Under the pieces are notes generated by a model. The model saw nothing but the letters and a program-made list of their open reading frames with translations, had not been told where the DNA came from and ran no database searches. Positions 7,434 to 15,990 of a stretch of DNA of 43,515 bases are shown here, piece after piece. The number at the start of each line of letters is the position of its first letter. The first letter of the stretch is position 1. Source of the DNA: DTU018 sp964618175 (GTDB taxonomy: Bacteria > Bacillota > Syntrophomonadia > Syntrophomonadales > Syntrophomonadaceae); contig CAZTZX010000007.1 in NCBI GenBank assembly GCA_964618175.1, positions 1-43,515 of the forward strand. Direction: 5' to 3'. The position numbers and the translations under genes were made by a program.

Positions 7434-8276
7434 CTAGTTTTCAGCTAGATCATTTGCTAAAAAATGTTGCAGCTTTTCTGTTATAACCGGCAGGGGAAGA
7501 ATACGTTCTTCTATACGACTTATTGTACGACCATAAAGATACATACTATCGCGGTAATTACCGGTGTCACGAACTGACTGGGGCAGGCTGTCGATGTTTT
7601 CCATCCACCTTATCGCCGAGGAACGGGGCAAATGGAAAGTGAAGCGATAGTTTTCAAGAGCAACCCGAAACTCTACCAGTGAGTAATACTCCTTATCAAC
7701 AGCACCCAGAGTACACTTAGGGCAGTGATACCCTTTTTTTAAGTATTCTACATAGGACATGCTTGCAGACCGGGCTGATTCCTTGCAATCGTCACACAAC
7801 CAGATGTGCTTGCGATCGGGACCTAATAAGTAGACCACCTCAATCAAATCAGCGAAGTGGTTATACATTTTCCGTATGACCCTATTTTTCAAACGGTATA
7901 GTTCCTCGGCTTGATCTTGATATTTCTTAGCATAGTGGTTTAAATGAAAAAGATAAAAGCAGGTCATCAAGAATTCCTGCTGGGGATGATCCCGAGCAGA
8001 ATCCACAAACTTATCATAATAGTTCAGCGTGCGCCTCAACCGTCGAAAATCATGGGCAGCCGAATTAGGCGGGCTATGTTTTTTTCTATGACTGATCTCC
8101 TGGAGTATAGAATGAACATCCAGGTTGTTTACTTCACTTTCCGAAAATAGATAGGTGGAACCTCGACCTGAGTGGCGTTGAATGTTGGCCACGTTCAAAT
8201 AGCCATAGCTCACCATTTCATGAACCTGACGATTGCTGAGATTGTATTTGAGGGCAACTTCACTAATAGTCAGCAT
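7434..8276 (-). CDS. Unknown protein with N-terminal helix-turn-helix and central zinc ribbon
   Basis: About 280 residues. The first 60 residues read MLTISEVALKYNLSNRQVHEMVSYG and resemble a MerR/excisionase-type winged helix. A central module has WLCDDC (about residues 156-161) and, 23 residues later, YHCPKC, giving a likely four-Cys zinc ribbon. The remaining C-terminal half is helical and lacks known motifs. The ATG at 8276 follows AGGTGA by eight bases; a GTG four codons earlier is less likely. I do not recognise the family. It lies between nrdR and pgeF, pointing leftward and convergent with nrdR, and follows a small zinc-ribbon protein on the same strand. DNA binding is an inference from the N-terminus only. 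Confidence 0.75.
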   Translation of the reverse strand: MLTISEVALKYNLSNRQVHEMVSYGYLNVANIQRHSGRGSTYLFSESEVNNLDVHSILQEISHRKKHSPPNSAAHDFRRLRRTLNYYDKFVDSARDHPQQEFLMTCFYLFHLNHYAKKYQDQAEELYRLKNRVIRKMYNHFADLIEVVYLLGPDRKHIWLCDDCKESARSASMSYVEYLKKGYHCPKCTLGAVDKEYYSLVEFRVALENYRFTFHLPRSSAIRWMENIDSLPQSVRDTGNYRDSMYLYGRTISRIEERILPLPVITEKLQHFLANDLAEN

Positions 8277-8307
8277 GAATAATATCACCTGTCTTGTTCA
8301 AACGGTT

Positions 8308-8604
8308 TTATTCAGATTCCTGGGACATTTCTTCGAGAAGCGCCTGAGCTTCTGACAGAACCTGTTCGGGAACCATTACCCTGACTTCGGCTAAAGGTCC
8401 TACTGTAACTGGCATCTGAGGAATATCGCGTCTGATCATTTTATGCAGTATACCGTAGGAGATGAGTAAGCTTTCAATAACCAAATCGTTAGGAGGGTAT
8501 ACTTTGGTAAGCAATACCCAGTTAGCGGAACTTATGTCGTATCCGCAGTTTTGGCATATCAGTTTTGGACTAGTCAACTTTTGCTCACATTGAGGGCAAT
8601 TCAC
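8308..8604 (-). CDS. Zinc-ribbon plus DUF2007-like protein
   Basis: A 98-residue protein. An N-terminal zinc ribbon (CPQC at 3-6 and CQNCGYD near 17) is joined to a domain resembling DUF2007, the PII-like putative signal-transducing fold, with VYPPNDLVIESLLISYGI and a C-terminal VMVPEQVLSEAQALLEEM. Translation begins at a GTG behind AGAGGTGAT. It is probably co-transcribed with the helix-turn-helix protein that follows 31 bases after its stop. Function is unknown. It is divergent from pgeF, so the short interval between them must hold both start regions. Confidence 0.72.
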   Translation of the reverse strand: MNCPQCEQKLTSPKLICQNCGYDISSANWVLLTKVYPPNDLVIESLLISYGILHKMIRRDIPQMPVTVGPLAEVRVMVPEQVLSEAQALLEEMSQESE

Positions 8605-8655
8605 CTATCATCACCTCTGTAACAGTATTCTATGCGAAAAGGACGGTTTTCACAA

Positions 8656-9483
8656 ATGAGCCCAGAAAAATGGCGGATTCAGAATGATAGATGCTTTTTA
8701 ACCCTGCCCATCTGGGAGGAGCAAGGAGCTCGCGTCATCTTTTCATCCCGCCAGGGAGGGAGTAGTCAGGGATGCTATAGCAGTATGAATATGGCTTTGC
8801 ATGTAGGCGACGATCCCGGGGCGGTACTAGCTAATCGTAAGCAACTTATGGAACTGGCCGGAAGTAATCTGTCGCAAATGATATGTTGTCAACAGGTGCA
8901 CGGTAACCAAGTGGTAGCTGTTGATAGCTCTTATGCCGGTTGCGGTTCGGTGCGATATGAAGATGCACTGCCAGATACCGATGGCCTGGTGACTGCTACT
9001 CCCGGATTAGTTCTCACTACCTTCTACGCTGATTGTATACCAGTTTTCTTCTACGATCCGGTTCAGCGGGTGGTGGCTTTGAGCCACAGTGGGTGGAAAG
9101 GTACCATGGCTTCAATTACGGCTAAAACCCTGCAGGTCATGTATAGTCAATTTCATTGCCAAGCGGCTGATGTGATGGTTTATATAGGACCGGGAATTGA
9201 TAAGTGCTGTTTTGAGGTACAAGCCGATTTAGCTGATAAAGTGGTCTCTGCATTCCCTAATGAACGTGATATAATCAGAATGGATCAAAATTGCATTAGG
9301 TGGGACTTAAAGGAAACCATTCGCCGATGTGCTATAAATAATGGGGTAGCGGAGAACATGATCACCGTTTCACCGTGGTGCACATCTTGTCATACGGAGT
9401 GTTTTTATTCCTTCCGAAAGGAGCAGGGGTGTACCGGCCGAATGGCTGCGATGATCACCCTTGTTAAGGGTAATGGAAAATGA
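8656..9483 (+). CDS. pgeF: Polyphenol oxidase-family protein PgeF/YlmD (peptidoglycan editing factor)
   Basis: A 275-residue member of the YfiH/PgeF family, implicated in removing misincorporated residues from cell-wall precursors and in purine nucleoside cleavage. The zinc ligands are visible: His in QQVHGNQ, Cys in YADCIPV and His in SHSGWKGT. The family GPGI segment and the final CTSCHTECFYSFRKEQG...GRMAAMI are intact. The ATG at 8656 follows AAAAGGA by about 12 bases; an in-frame ATG at 8632 has no ribosome site but cannot be excluded. Its stop overlaps the start of the response regulator (ATGA), so they are translationally coupled. In B. subtilis ylmD is followed by ylmE; here a two-component system is interposed. 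Confidence 0.9.
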   Translation: MSPEKWRIQNDRCFLTLPIWEEQGARVIFSSRQGGSSQGCYSSMNMALHVGDDPGAVLANRKQLMELAGSNLSQMICCQQVHGNQVVAVDSSYAGCGSVRYEDALPDTDGLVTATPGLVLTTFYADCIPVFFYDPVQRVVALSHSGWKGTMASITAKTLQVMYSQFHCQAADVMVYIGPGIDKCCFEVQADLADKVVSAFPNERDIIRMDQNCIRWDLKETIRRCAINNGVAENMITVSPWCTSCHTECFYSFRKEQGCTGRMAAMITLVKGNGK

Positions 9484-10190
9484 AGAAAATTATGGTGGTT
9501 GATGACGAGGCCTATATCGTTGAACTGGTCAAATTCAATCTGGAGAAGGAAGGTTACCAGGTAATGGTAGCTAGTGACGGCCGCAGTGCTCTGGATATGG
9601 TTGAGAGCGGACAGCCAGATTTAATTTTATTGGATATCATGCTGCCTAACATTGATGGTTTAGAGGTATGTCGCATCTTAAAGCAAAGCCCTGACACTAA
9701 CTCTATACCCATAATCATGCTGACGGCCAAAGGTGATGAGTTTGATACTGTGTTGGGACTGGAAATGGGTGCAGACGACTACATCAAAAAGCCCTTTAGC
9801 CCGCGGGAAATGGTAGCCAGGGTCAAGGCTCGTTTGCGTGCTTTGAAAATCCTTGAAGCTGAAAAAGCAGTGGGGGAGAAAGCTTATGTTATTAAGGATC
9901 TAATTGTTGTTCCGGAGAAATATGAGGTCTTTCTGGGGGAGGACAAGCTGGAACTAACCCCAAAAGAATTTGAATTATTGAGTTTGATGGTATCTCATCA
10001 GGGCAAAGTCTTTACCCGGGAGGCACTCCTGGAAAAAGTATGGGGATATGAATATTCGGGTGATACACGCACGGTAGATGTCCATATCCGCCACCTGCGC
10101 CAGAAGCTGGGCGATGACTCTAATTATCCTGACTATATAGAGACAGTGCGTGGGGTTGGATATCGTTTTGTAGAAGGAAGAGTCAAGTAG
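9480..10190 (+). CDS. PhoP/PhoB-like response regulator (OmpR family)
   Basis: A 236-residue response regulator. The receiver domain has acidic DD at 8-9, the phospho-acceptor Asp52 in LLDIMLP, Thr in MLTAK and Lys in KKPFSP. A winged-helix DNA-binding domain follows (LELTPKEFELLSLM, TREALLEKVWGYEY, RTVDVHIRHLRQKLG, VRGVGYRF). It is closest in appearance to PhoP/PhoB phosphate-type regulators, but no pst or phoU genes are present in the window, so its signal is unproven. It overlaps pgeF by four bases and the kinase gene follows within 14 bases. Confidence 0.92.
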   Translation: MKKIMVVDDEAYIVELVKFNLEKEGYQVMVASDGRSALDMVESGQPDLILLDIMLPNIDGLEVCRILKQSPDTNSIPIIMLTAKGDEFDTVLGLEMGADDYIKKPFSPREMVARVKARLRALKILEAEKAVGEKAYVIKDLIVVPEKYEVFLGEDKLELTPKEFELLSLMVSHQGKVFTREALLEKVWGYEYSGDTRTVDVHIRHLRQKLGDDSNYPDYIETVRGVGYRFVEGRVK

Positions 10191-10203
10191 GAGAGAAGTG
10201 GGT

Positions 10204-11247
10204 ATGTTAAGTTTATTGCGGGAACAGCGGCGTATTCAGGGGATATTGGCCAGTATGGTGGATGCCGTATTGGTAGTCGATACTCATGCTCGTATCAATC
10301 TGGCTAATAAAGCAGCGGAAAACCTTTTTTTGGTCAGGGAAGGAGCCCTAGAAGGCAAACGCCTGGATGAAATAGACGGGGATCAGGAAGTCAGTGGAAT
10401 GATCTGTCATGTACTGACAACCGGCAAAGAAGTATTTACAGAAACCACCATTTATCCTTCTACGCAGATTTTTCGAGTTCATGTAGTACCTATTAAAGAC
10501 CCAGATGGTAAGGTGGAAGCAGCGGTGGCTGTTTTTCATGATGTCACTGACGCCAGGAACTTTGACCAGATGCGCTCGGGGTTTGTTGCGAATGTATCTC
10601 ATGAACTTAGAACTCCTTTGACATCCATTAAAGGATTTGTAGAGACTCTATTGGACGGCGCCATGGAAAACAGTGACACTTGTCGGCGTTTTCTTTCTAT
10701 TATTGAAACCGAAACCGAACGTTTGACCCGTTTGATTGACGATTTACTCAGCCTGTCCTCTCTTGAGTCCAATGATAGAAACATTCACCTCAAACCGGTA
10801 TGTTTGGCCCGTTCTATGCGCAGCATTATGAATATCATGGGGCCGCAGATAAGTGAAAAACATCTACATGTGGAGTTTATTCATCCGCAAAGCATTCCCC
10901 GTATTCATGCTGATGAAGATTTATTGGGACAGGTTTTGATCAATCTCTTAGATAATGCTATCAAGTATACTCCTTTTGAGGGAAAGATCATTATTCGTTG
11001 TCGACAGCGTGACAGTCGCCTCATAATTTACTTTACTGATACCGGGTTGGGAATTCCCCGGGATAGTATTCCTCGCGTATTTGAGCGCTTTTATCGGGTG
11101 GATAAAGCCCGTTCTCGTAATCAAGGGGGAACCGGTCTTGGTTTGGCTATTGTCAAACATATTGTTGAATCGCATGGAGGGGAAGTGTTTGTCGACAGTG
11201 AAGTGGGCAAGGGTTCAACATTTGGAGCTAGTTTTTTATCAGTATAA
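10204..11247 (+). CDS. PAS-domain histidine kinase without membrane segments (PhoR/PnpS-like)
   Basis: About 347 residues. A PAS domain fills roughly residues 10-115 (ILASMVDAVLVVDTHARI ... VAVFHDVTD). Next is the HisKA domain with the phospho-acceptor His133 in VSHELRTPLTSIKGF, then a HATPase domain with N-box LINLLDNAIKYTP, G1 DTGLGIP and G2 GGTGLGLAIVKHIVE. There is no N-terminal hydrophobic helix or extracytoplasmic loop, so it should be cytosolic and sense through PAS. The ATG at 10204 has GGAGAG eight bases upstream; the GTG at 10198 is too close to it. It forms a cognate pair with the upstream response regulator. PhoR relatives usually carry two membrane helices, which this protein lacks. 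Confidence 0.92.
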   Translation: MLSLLREQRRIQGILASMVDAVLVVDTHARINLANKAAENLFLVREGALEGKRLDEIDGDQEVSGMICHVLTTGKEVFTETTIYPSTQIFRVHVVPIKDPDGKVEAAVAVFHDVTDARNFDQMRSGFVANVSHELRTPLTSIKGFVETLLDGAMENSDTCRRFLSIIETETERLTRLIDDLLSLSSLESNDRNIHLKPVCLARSMRSIMNIMGPQISEKHLHVEFIHPQSIPRIHADEDLLGQVLINLLDNAIKYTPFEGKIIIRCRQRDSRLIIYFTDTGLGIPRDSIPRVFERFYRVDKARSRNQGGTGLGLAIVKHIVESHGGEVFVDSEVGKGSTFGASFLSV

Positions 11248-11330
11248 TCACTGAAAAAGAGGAAAAATCAGTGCTTAGGCAGAAATTATAAACTTTTAGA
11301 CCGGTAAATAATCAACAGGGGATCGATAGC

Positions 11331-12014
11331 GTGCCCAATTTGGAAACTAACATTAATAACATAAGACAACGAATTGCAACTGCCTGTGTCCGTATGGGAC
11401 GCGATCCTAATAGTGTTACCCTGATAGCGGTCAGCAAGACCGTAGGTGTCGAAAAGGTTCAAGAGGCTGTTAAATGGGGAGTTACCGATTTTGGAGAAAA
11501 TCGGGTTATCGAATTAGTACATAAAAGCACACTGGTGCCGGAAGTTCGCTGGCATATGATCGGCCGATTGCAGACCAATAAAGTAAAGGATGTTGTGGAT
11601 AAGGCTTGCTTGATCCACTCTTTAGATAGGTGGAATCTGGCCGAATCCTTGCACAAACGAGCTGATATTCTTGGTTTGACCGTACCGGTTTTATTGCAGG
11701 TAAATATAGCCGGTGAAGAACAAAAGGCTGGTGTATCACCTGATGAGGTGCTGCCTTTTCTACAGTCCATCGATCAACTGCCCCGGGTGAAAATTATGGG
11801 ATTGATGACTATGGCACCGCTTAATGATGATGCTGAAGCTTCGCGCCCTATCTTTAGACAACTAGTCCGGTTGCGAAACGGGTTGCAACAGCATGAAATA
11901 CCTAATATTTCCCTCCAGTATTTGTCCATGGGGATGTCCCAGGATTTCGAGGTGGCCATACAGGAAGGAGCTAACCTGGTGAGGATTGGGTCTTCAATAT
12001 TTCACGACCGTTGA
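11331..12014 (+). CDS. ylmE: Pyridoxal-phosphate homeostasis protein YggS/YlmE
   Basis: A 227-residue alanine-racemase-fold protein that binds PLP and keeps its free level low. The PLP lysine is in LIAVSKTV, followed by FGENRV, HMIGRLQTNK, LLQVNIAGEEQK and the C-terminal LSMGMSQDFEVAIQEGANLVRIGSSIF signature. Translation starts with GTG. Its position just before sepF matches the ylmE-sepF order in Firmicutes. Confidence 0.95.
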   Translation: MPNLETNINNIRQRIATACVRMGRDPNSVTLIAVSKTVGVEKVQEAVKWGVTDFGENRVIELVHKSTLVPEVRWHMIGRLQTNKVKDVVDKACLIHSLDRWNLAESLHKRADILGLTVPVLLQVNIAGEEQKAGVSPDEVLPFLQSIDQLPRVKIMGLMTMAPLNDDAEASRPIFRQLVRLRNGLQQHEIPNISLQYLSMGMSQDFEVAIQEGANLVRIGSSIFHDR

Positions 12015-12042
12015 AATTATTCTTGGTGAGGAGGTAGGATAA

Positions 12043-12468
12043 ATGGGTTTTGGTGATAAGTTTTGGTCATGGCTCGGTATAGAGCATGAGGAAGTACGGG
12101 AAGAACTATTGGAGCTTCCTCAAAATGCTGAAGAAAGCAGAACTGCAGCCAATATAGTCAGTATTCATACCAATAAAACCATGAAAGTGGTGATCTGTGA
12201 ACCGGAGAGCTTTGATGAGGTGCAGATCCTGGCCGATCACTTAAAAAATCGTAAACAAGTAATTATGAATCTGGAAGCAACGCCGCCGGATATGGCCCAG
12301 CGTATCATTGATTTTCTCAGTGGCACTACTTATGCTTTGGATGGTAATAGTCAGCAGTTGGGTCGGCACATTTTTCTGTTTACACCCAGCAATGTTGAAA
12401 TCGCTAAGGATCACCGTTCCATGATACGGCGTCCCGGATGGCTTAACACTCCCGGAGCGGATCGCTGA
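12043..12468 (+). CDS. sepF: Cell-division protein SepF
   Basis: A 141-residue protein that helps align FtsZ filaments and tethers them to the membrane. The N-terminal MGFGDKFWSWLGI is the amphipathic membrane anchor. A Glu-rich linker follows, then the SepF core (VVICEPESFDEVQILADHLK, VIMNLEATPPDMAQRIIDFLSGTTYALDG, IFLFTPSNVEI). GAGGAGG precedes the ATG. Its stop overlaps the proC start (TGATG), so the two are translationally coupled. Confidence 0.96.
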   Translation: MGFGDKFWSWLGIEHEEVREELLELPQNAEESRTAANIVSIHTNKTMKVVICEPESFDEVQILADHLKNRKQVIMNLEATPPDMAQRIIDFLSGTTYALDGNSQQLGRHIFLFTPSNVEIAKDHRSMIRRPGWLNTPGADR

Positions 12469-13268
12469 TGATATTGGGAGTTATCGGCTGTGGCAAGATG
12501 GCCAGGGCTATGGTGTCAGGAATTTTTGAGCAAAAACCCCGGCCATATTCTTCTCTGCTCATTAATGATACTGATAACCATCAGGCAGAGACTTTTGTTG
12601 AACTCTTTTCAGCTCAAAGCTGTGACCAGCTTGATGTGGTCGGACAGTCTGATGTGGTGATACTGGCTGTCAAACCTCACCAGGTTAGGGAAGTTCTTAA
12701 CCATACTTCATCAGCTTGGAAACCCGGGCAATTGCTGATCTCGGTGGCAGCAGGAGTAAAAATCGGCGTAGTACAAAGCTTTTTGCCTCAGAATGTAAAG
12801 GTGATAAGGATAATGCCCAATCTGCCAGCACTGGTGGGGGAGGGAATTACCGCCATTGCTGTTGGCGAAGAGGTTGAGGAAGATAATCTTGTTCAGGTGG
12901 AGAATCTATTATCAGGACTGGGGGAAACTGTAAGAACCGATGAAAAGAAAATGGATGCGGTAACCGCTGTTTCGGGTTCGGGGCCGGCTTATGTTATGAT
13001 GGTAGTTGAGTCTATGACTGAAGCGGCTGTTCAAATTGGGCTGGATTGGGATTTGGCCAGGCAATTAGTGCTTACCACGATAAGTGGAAGCATCAAAATG
13101 CTAGAGATCACGGGTCAGCATCCTGCCGAATTGAGGAATCAGGTATCTTCACCAGGGGGCACTACTATTGCAGCGGTCCAACAGCTGGAAGAGTGGGGCC
13201 TACGTAATGCCTTTTATCATGCCATTGAAGAAGCTTATCAGCGTTCGATGCAACTAGGTCAGGAATAA
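12468..13268 (+). CDS. proC: Pyrroline-5-carboxylate reductase ProC
   Basis: A 266-residue NAD(P)H-dependent enzyme for the last step of proline synthesis. The Rossmann loop is GVIGCGKMARAM at the N-terminus. Further family segments are ILAVKPHQV, RIMPNLPALVGEGITAI, VTAVSGSGPAYV and the C-terminal SSPGGTTIAAVQQLEEWGLRNAF dimerisation/substrate region. The protein starts directly at the Rossmann strand, as usual. Location between sepF and yggT is common in anaerobic Firmicutes and bacteria generally. Confidence 0.96.
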   Translation: MILGVIGCGKMARAMVSGIFEQKPRPYSSLLINDTDNHQAETFVELFSAQSCDQLDVVGQSDVVILAVKPHQVREVLNHTSSAWKPGQLLISVAAGVKIGVVQSFLPQNVKVIRIMPNLPALVGEGITAIAVGEEVEEDNLVQVENLLSGLGETVRTDEKKMDAVTAVSGSGPAYVMMVVESMTEAAVQIGLDWDLARQLVLTTISGSIKMLEITGQHPAELRNQVSSPGGTTIAAVQQLEEWGLRNAFYHAIEEAYQRSMQLGQE

Positions 13269-13285
13269 ACGAGGGAGGAAGTTTG

Positions 13286-13552
13286 TTGAGTTTCTATATC
13301 ATAGATATTGTCAATACAGCATTTACGGTTCTGATTTGGTTGATCATCGGCAGGTGTATTCTATCATTTGTTTCCCACAATCCTTATCAACCGATCATAA
13401 AATTTGTATATGATATTACTGAACCTATTATGAGCCCTTTTCGCCGTTTGCTTCCTTCGGCAGGAGGTATAGATTTTTCGCCTATACTTGCTATTCTGGC
13501 CTTGTCTCTGGTACAGAATTTAGTAATTCGATTACTCTATTTCATTATATAA
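13286..13552 (+). CDS. ylmG: YggT-family membrane protein (YlmG)
   Basis: About 88 residues with two hydrophobic helices flanking the family signature: ILSFVSHNPYQP, then FVYDITEPIMSPFRRLLPSAGGIDFSPILAI. YlmG proteins lie in division clusters and are thought to influence cell-pole or nucleoid organisation; the mechanism is unknown. Translation begins at one of two adjacent TTG codons. The second (13286) fits the GGGAGGA site better, with seven bases of spacing. Confidence 0.88.
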   Translation: MSFYIIDIVNTAFTVLIWLIIGRCILSFVSHNPYQPIIKFVYDITEPIMSPFRRLLPSAGGIDFSPILAILALSLVQNLVIRLLYFII

Positions 13553-13568
13553 AGGGGTCTATTCAATA

Positions 13569-15482
13569 ATGTTTAATACCAACCTGGAACTGCTGGCTCC
13601 TGCAGGAAAATGGGAAGTTCTCCAAAGTGTTGCCCAAGCGGGAGCTGATGCTGTTTATGCCGGCGGCAAGCGGTTTAATATGCGCATGCTTCGTCCGGAT
13701 TTTAATTTTTCTGACCTGGAATTAAGACAAGCAGTCGACCATCTCCACGAGCAGAATAAACGTCTCTATATCACCGTCAACAACCTTTATTATGATGACG
13801 AACTGGCTGAGCTCCAAGACTATCTGTATTATTTGCAAGAGATCAAAGCTGACGGCTTGATCATTCAGGATCTTGCCGTAGCCGAGATACATGGAAAATT
13901 GGGTCTTACCATTCCGATGCATGCCAGTGTGCAAATGGGGATCGGCACTTCTAGTGCGGTGAACTTTTTAGAGTCACTCGGTTTCAGCCGGGTCATATTA
14001 TCCAAGAACCTGTCTTTGCATGAAATTGAAGATATTCATCAGCACAGCAGTCTGGGTTTGGAATTCTTTGCCCATGGAGATATGTGCATTTCTCATACTG
14101 GTCAATGCGTGTTCAGCAGTTTGATTGCTGGGAAAAGCGCTAATCGAGGACGCTGTATTAAGCCGTGTCGGTGGAAATATGAACTAGGACTAGGGGATTC
14201 CCTACTGTCCCCAGGCTACTATCTGGCCCATAATGATCTATGCCTTTATCCTCATCTGCTGGAACTGGTGCGAGCAGGAGTACAATCTTTTAAAATTGAA
14301 GGGCGTATGCGCGACTCTAACTATCTAACGGTGGTGATTAAAGCTTATCGAGAGGCCTTGGATAAGATAATCCAGATACAGGATCACTATCAAACCGACG
14401 TGGATGCTCTGCAGACCCTGCATGAAAACCGCGTGAGGGATTTTAATAGTGCTGGTCTTTTGGGGCCGATCGAAATAGATTGTCTTGGGGTTGATGGAAG
14501 TCGGGAACCTTATTTCCCTACTGCCCCAGTTGAGGTGGTTTCTCTTGGCTCCCTTGATTTCGAGCCCCAGGCTTATAAAGCCGAAACCATTCCTCAGTTA
14601 ATAGTTAAAGTCAGTGATATAGAAGCATTAAAACGGTTAAAGGATCAGCCCATCGGATATTTTATACTGGGTTTGGGAAAAATGCAGCCGGGCAATTGGG
14701 GGTGGTCGTGGCATGAATTAGTTGCAGCCATGGAATATTGCCAGGAACAGGGACTGGAGTATGTGGTGGAAACTCCTCGAATCGTCATGCAACAAGACCT
14801 GGAAAGAATAAAAAGCCAATTAGATCGCTTAGGCCACTATAATTGGCAGGCCGTTATGGTCAATGATCTGGGTACTTTGCAGGAAGGCCAGACACGGGGC
14901 TATACTCTCTATGGAGGAGCAGGATTGAATATATGCAATAAACAGGCCGGGCAGCTGTTTAATGATCAGGGCTTGCATCGCTTTACCGCTTCAGGGGAAG
15001 CCTCTTTTGCAGATTTGCTGGCTTTACTTGACGTGGATTTGTTAGTCGATGTAGTGGTGCATGGGCCTCAGTGTGCTTTGATAACCGACTTTTGTTTGAT
15101 AAAAGCCGCTGCCGGTGATACTCAGCGGCCTTGCCCGGTTCTCTGCCAGGATGATAAGGCCTTTTTGCGGGATGAACTGGGGCAACACTACGAAATTCGC
15201 AGCGATGAACAGTGTCGTAATCATATTTTTCTACCCAAGCAGTTAAATCTTTATAATTTTCTGCCGATATTAACGAAAGCTAATGCCAACGGGTTACGTA
15301 TTGAAGGACAGTACATGTCAGACCGTGAATTATATGAGGTGGTCAGCATCTATCAGGAGGGCTTACAGCAATTGTCCTCTGGGCAATGGAATCCGGAGCC
15401 CTATGAGCGTTTACTGATTCAGTACCCGGAAGCAATTACCTCCGGTTGGTTTGCCGGCGGATATAGGGAAGGAGGGGCCTAA
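13569..15482 (+). CDS. U32 family protein, long form (RlhA/YdcP-like)
   Basis: A 637-residue protein with the U32 core in the first 300 residues: LELLAPAGKWEVLQSVAQAGADAVYAGGKRFNMR in the opening, LYITVNNL, IPMHASVQMGIG, SRVILSKNLSL, the FAHGDMCISHTGQCVFSS signature and GRCIKPCRWKYEL with cysteines expected to bind an iron-sulfur cluster. A second long domain follows with LGSLDFEP and TASGEASFADLL. Members of this length include RlhA, which hydroxylates C2501 of 23S rRNA using prephenate, and putative collagenase-type peptidases; rRNA modification is the better-supported role for related proteins. It stands between yggT and divIVA, where Bacillus has the S4-domain protein YlmH. Confidence 0.85.
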   Translation: MFNTNLELLAPAGKWEVLQSVAQAGADAVYAGGKRFNMRMLRPDFNFSDLELRQAVDHLHEQNKRLYITVNNLYYDDELAELQDYLYYLQEIKADGLIIQDLAVAEIHGKLGLTIPMHASVQMGIGTSSAVNFLESLGFSRVILSKNLSLHEIEDIHQHSSLGLEFFAHGDMCISHTGQCVFSSLIAGKSANRGRCIKPCRWKYELGLGDSLLSPGYYLAHNDLCLYPHLLELVRAGVQSFKIEGRMRDSNYLTVVIKAYREALDKIIQIQDHYQTDVDALQTLHENRVRDFNSAGLLGPIEIDCLGVDGSREPYFPTAPVEVVSLGSLDFEPQAYKAETIPQLIVKVSDIEALKRLKDQPIGYFILGLGKMQPGNWGWSWHELVAAMEYCQEQGLEYVVETPRIVMQQDLERIKSQLDRLGHYNWQAVMVNDLGTLQEGQTRGYTLYGGAGLNICNKQAGQLFNDQGLHRFTASGEASFADLLALLDVDLLVDVVVHGPQCALITDFCLIKAAAGDTQRPCPVLCQDDKAFLRDELGQHYEIRSDEQCRNHIFLPKQLNLYNFLPILTKANANGLRIEGQYMSDRELYEVVSIYQEGLQQLSSGQWNPEPYERLLIQYPEAITSGWFAGGYREGGA

Positions 15483-15483
15483 C

Positions 15484-15990
15484 ATGATCACTGCTAACGA
15501 GATTCGCAATCAGCAGTTTCGCAAAGGTGTACGCGGGTACAGTGAAGATGAGGTGCGCAATTTTTTAGCGCTAATCGCTCAGGATTACGAAGTATTATAC
15601 AGCGAAAACGCCAAGATACGTGAAACTATGCAACGGTTGGAACAAGATTTATCGCGCTATCACCGCATGGAGGAGACCATGAACAGCAGCCTAATTCTAG
15701 CTCAACAAACTGCTGATGATCTTAAAATCGCCGCTCGCAAGGAAGCCCAGTTGATGTTAGAGGAAGCTAAACACAGAATTTCCGATATTTTAATGGTTTA
15801 TCAAGAAATAATAAAACGCATGAATCTCTTTAACACGGAGTTAAAAGCCCAGGTTGGCGGGCAGTTGGAAATCCTGGAGAAAAATCAAGCCAAGATCGAG
15901 GAGTTGTCCAATTTTTTCTATGGTCGAGATTTAAAAGAGATGATGGAAAGGCTGGAATCTGTTACTCTCTCACAGGCACCCCTTGATTGA
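15484..15990 (+). CDS. divIVA: DivIVA-domain protein
   Basis: A 168-residue coiled-coil protein. The N-terminal MITANEIRNQQFRKGVRGYS with SEDEVRNFLALIAQDYEVL is the DivIVA membrane-curvature-binding domain. Long heptad-rich helices follow from about residue 35 to 150. It marks negatively curved poles or septa and recruits division or sporulation partners. The ATG at 15484 follows GGAAGGAGG; longer in-frame starts would overlap the U32 gene. It overlaps the following small gene by eight bases. Confidence 0.94.
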   Translation: MITANEIRNQQFRKGVRGYSEDEVRNFLALIAQDYEVLYSENAKIRETMQRLEQDLSRYHRMEETMNSSLILAQQTADDLKIAARKEAQLMLEEAKHRISDILMVYQEIIKRMNLFNTELKAQVGGQLEILEKNQAKIEELSNFFYGRDLKEMMERLESVTLSQAPLD

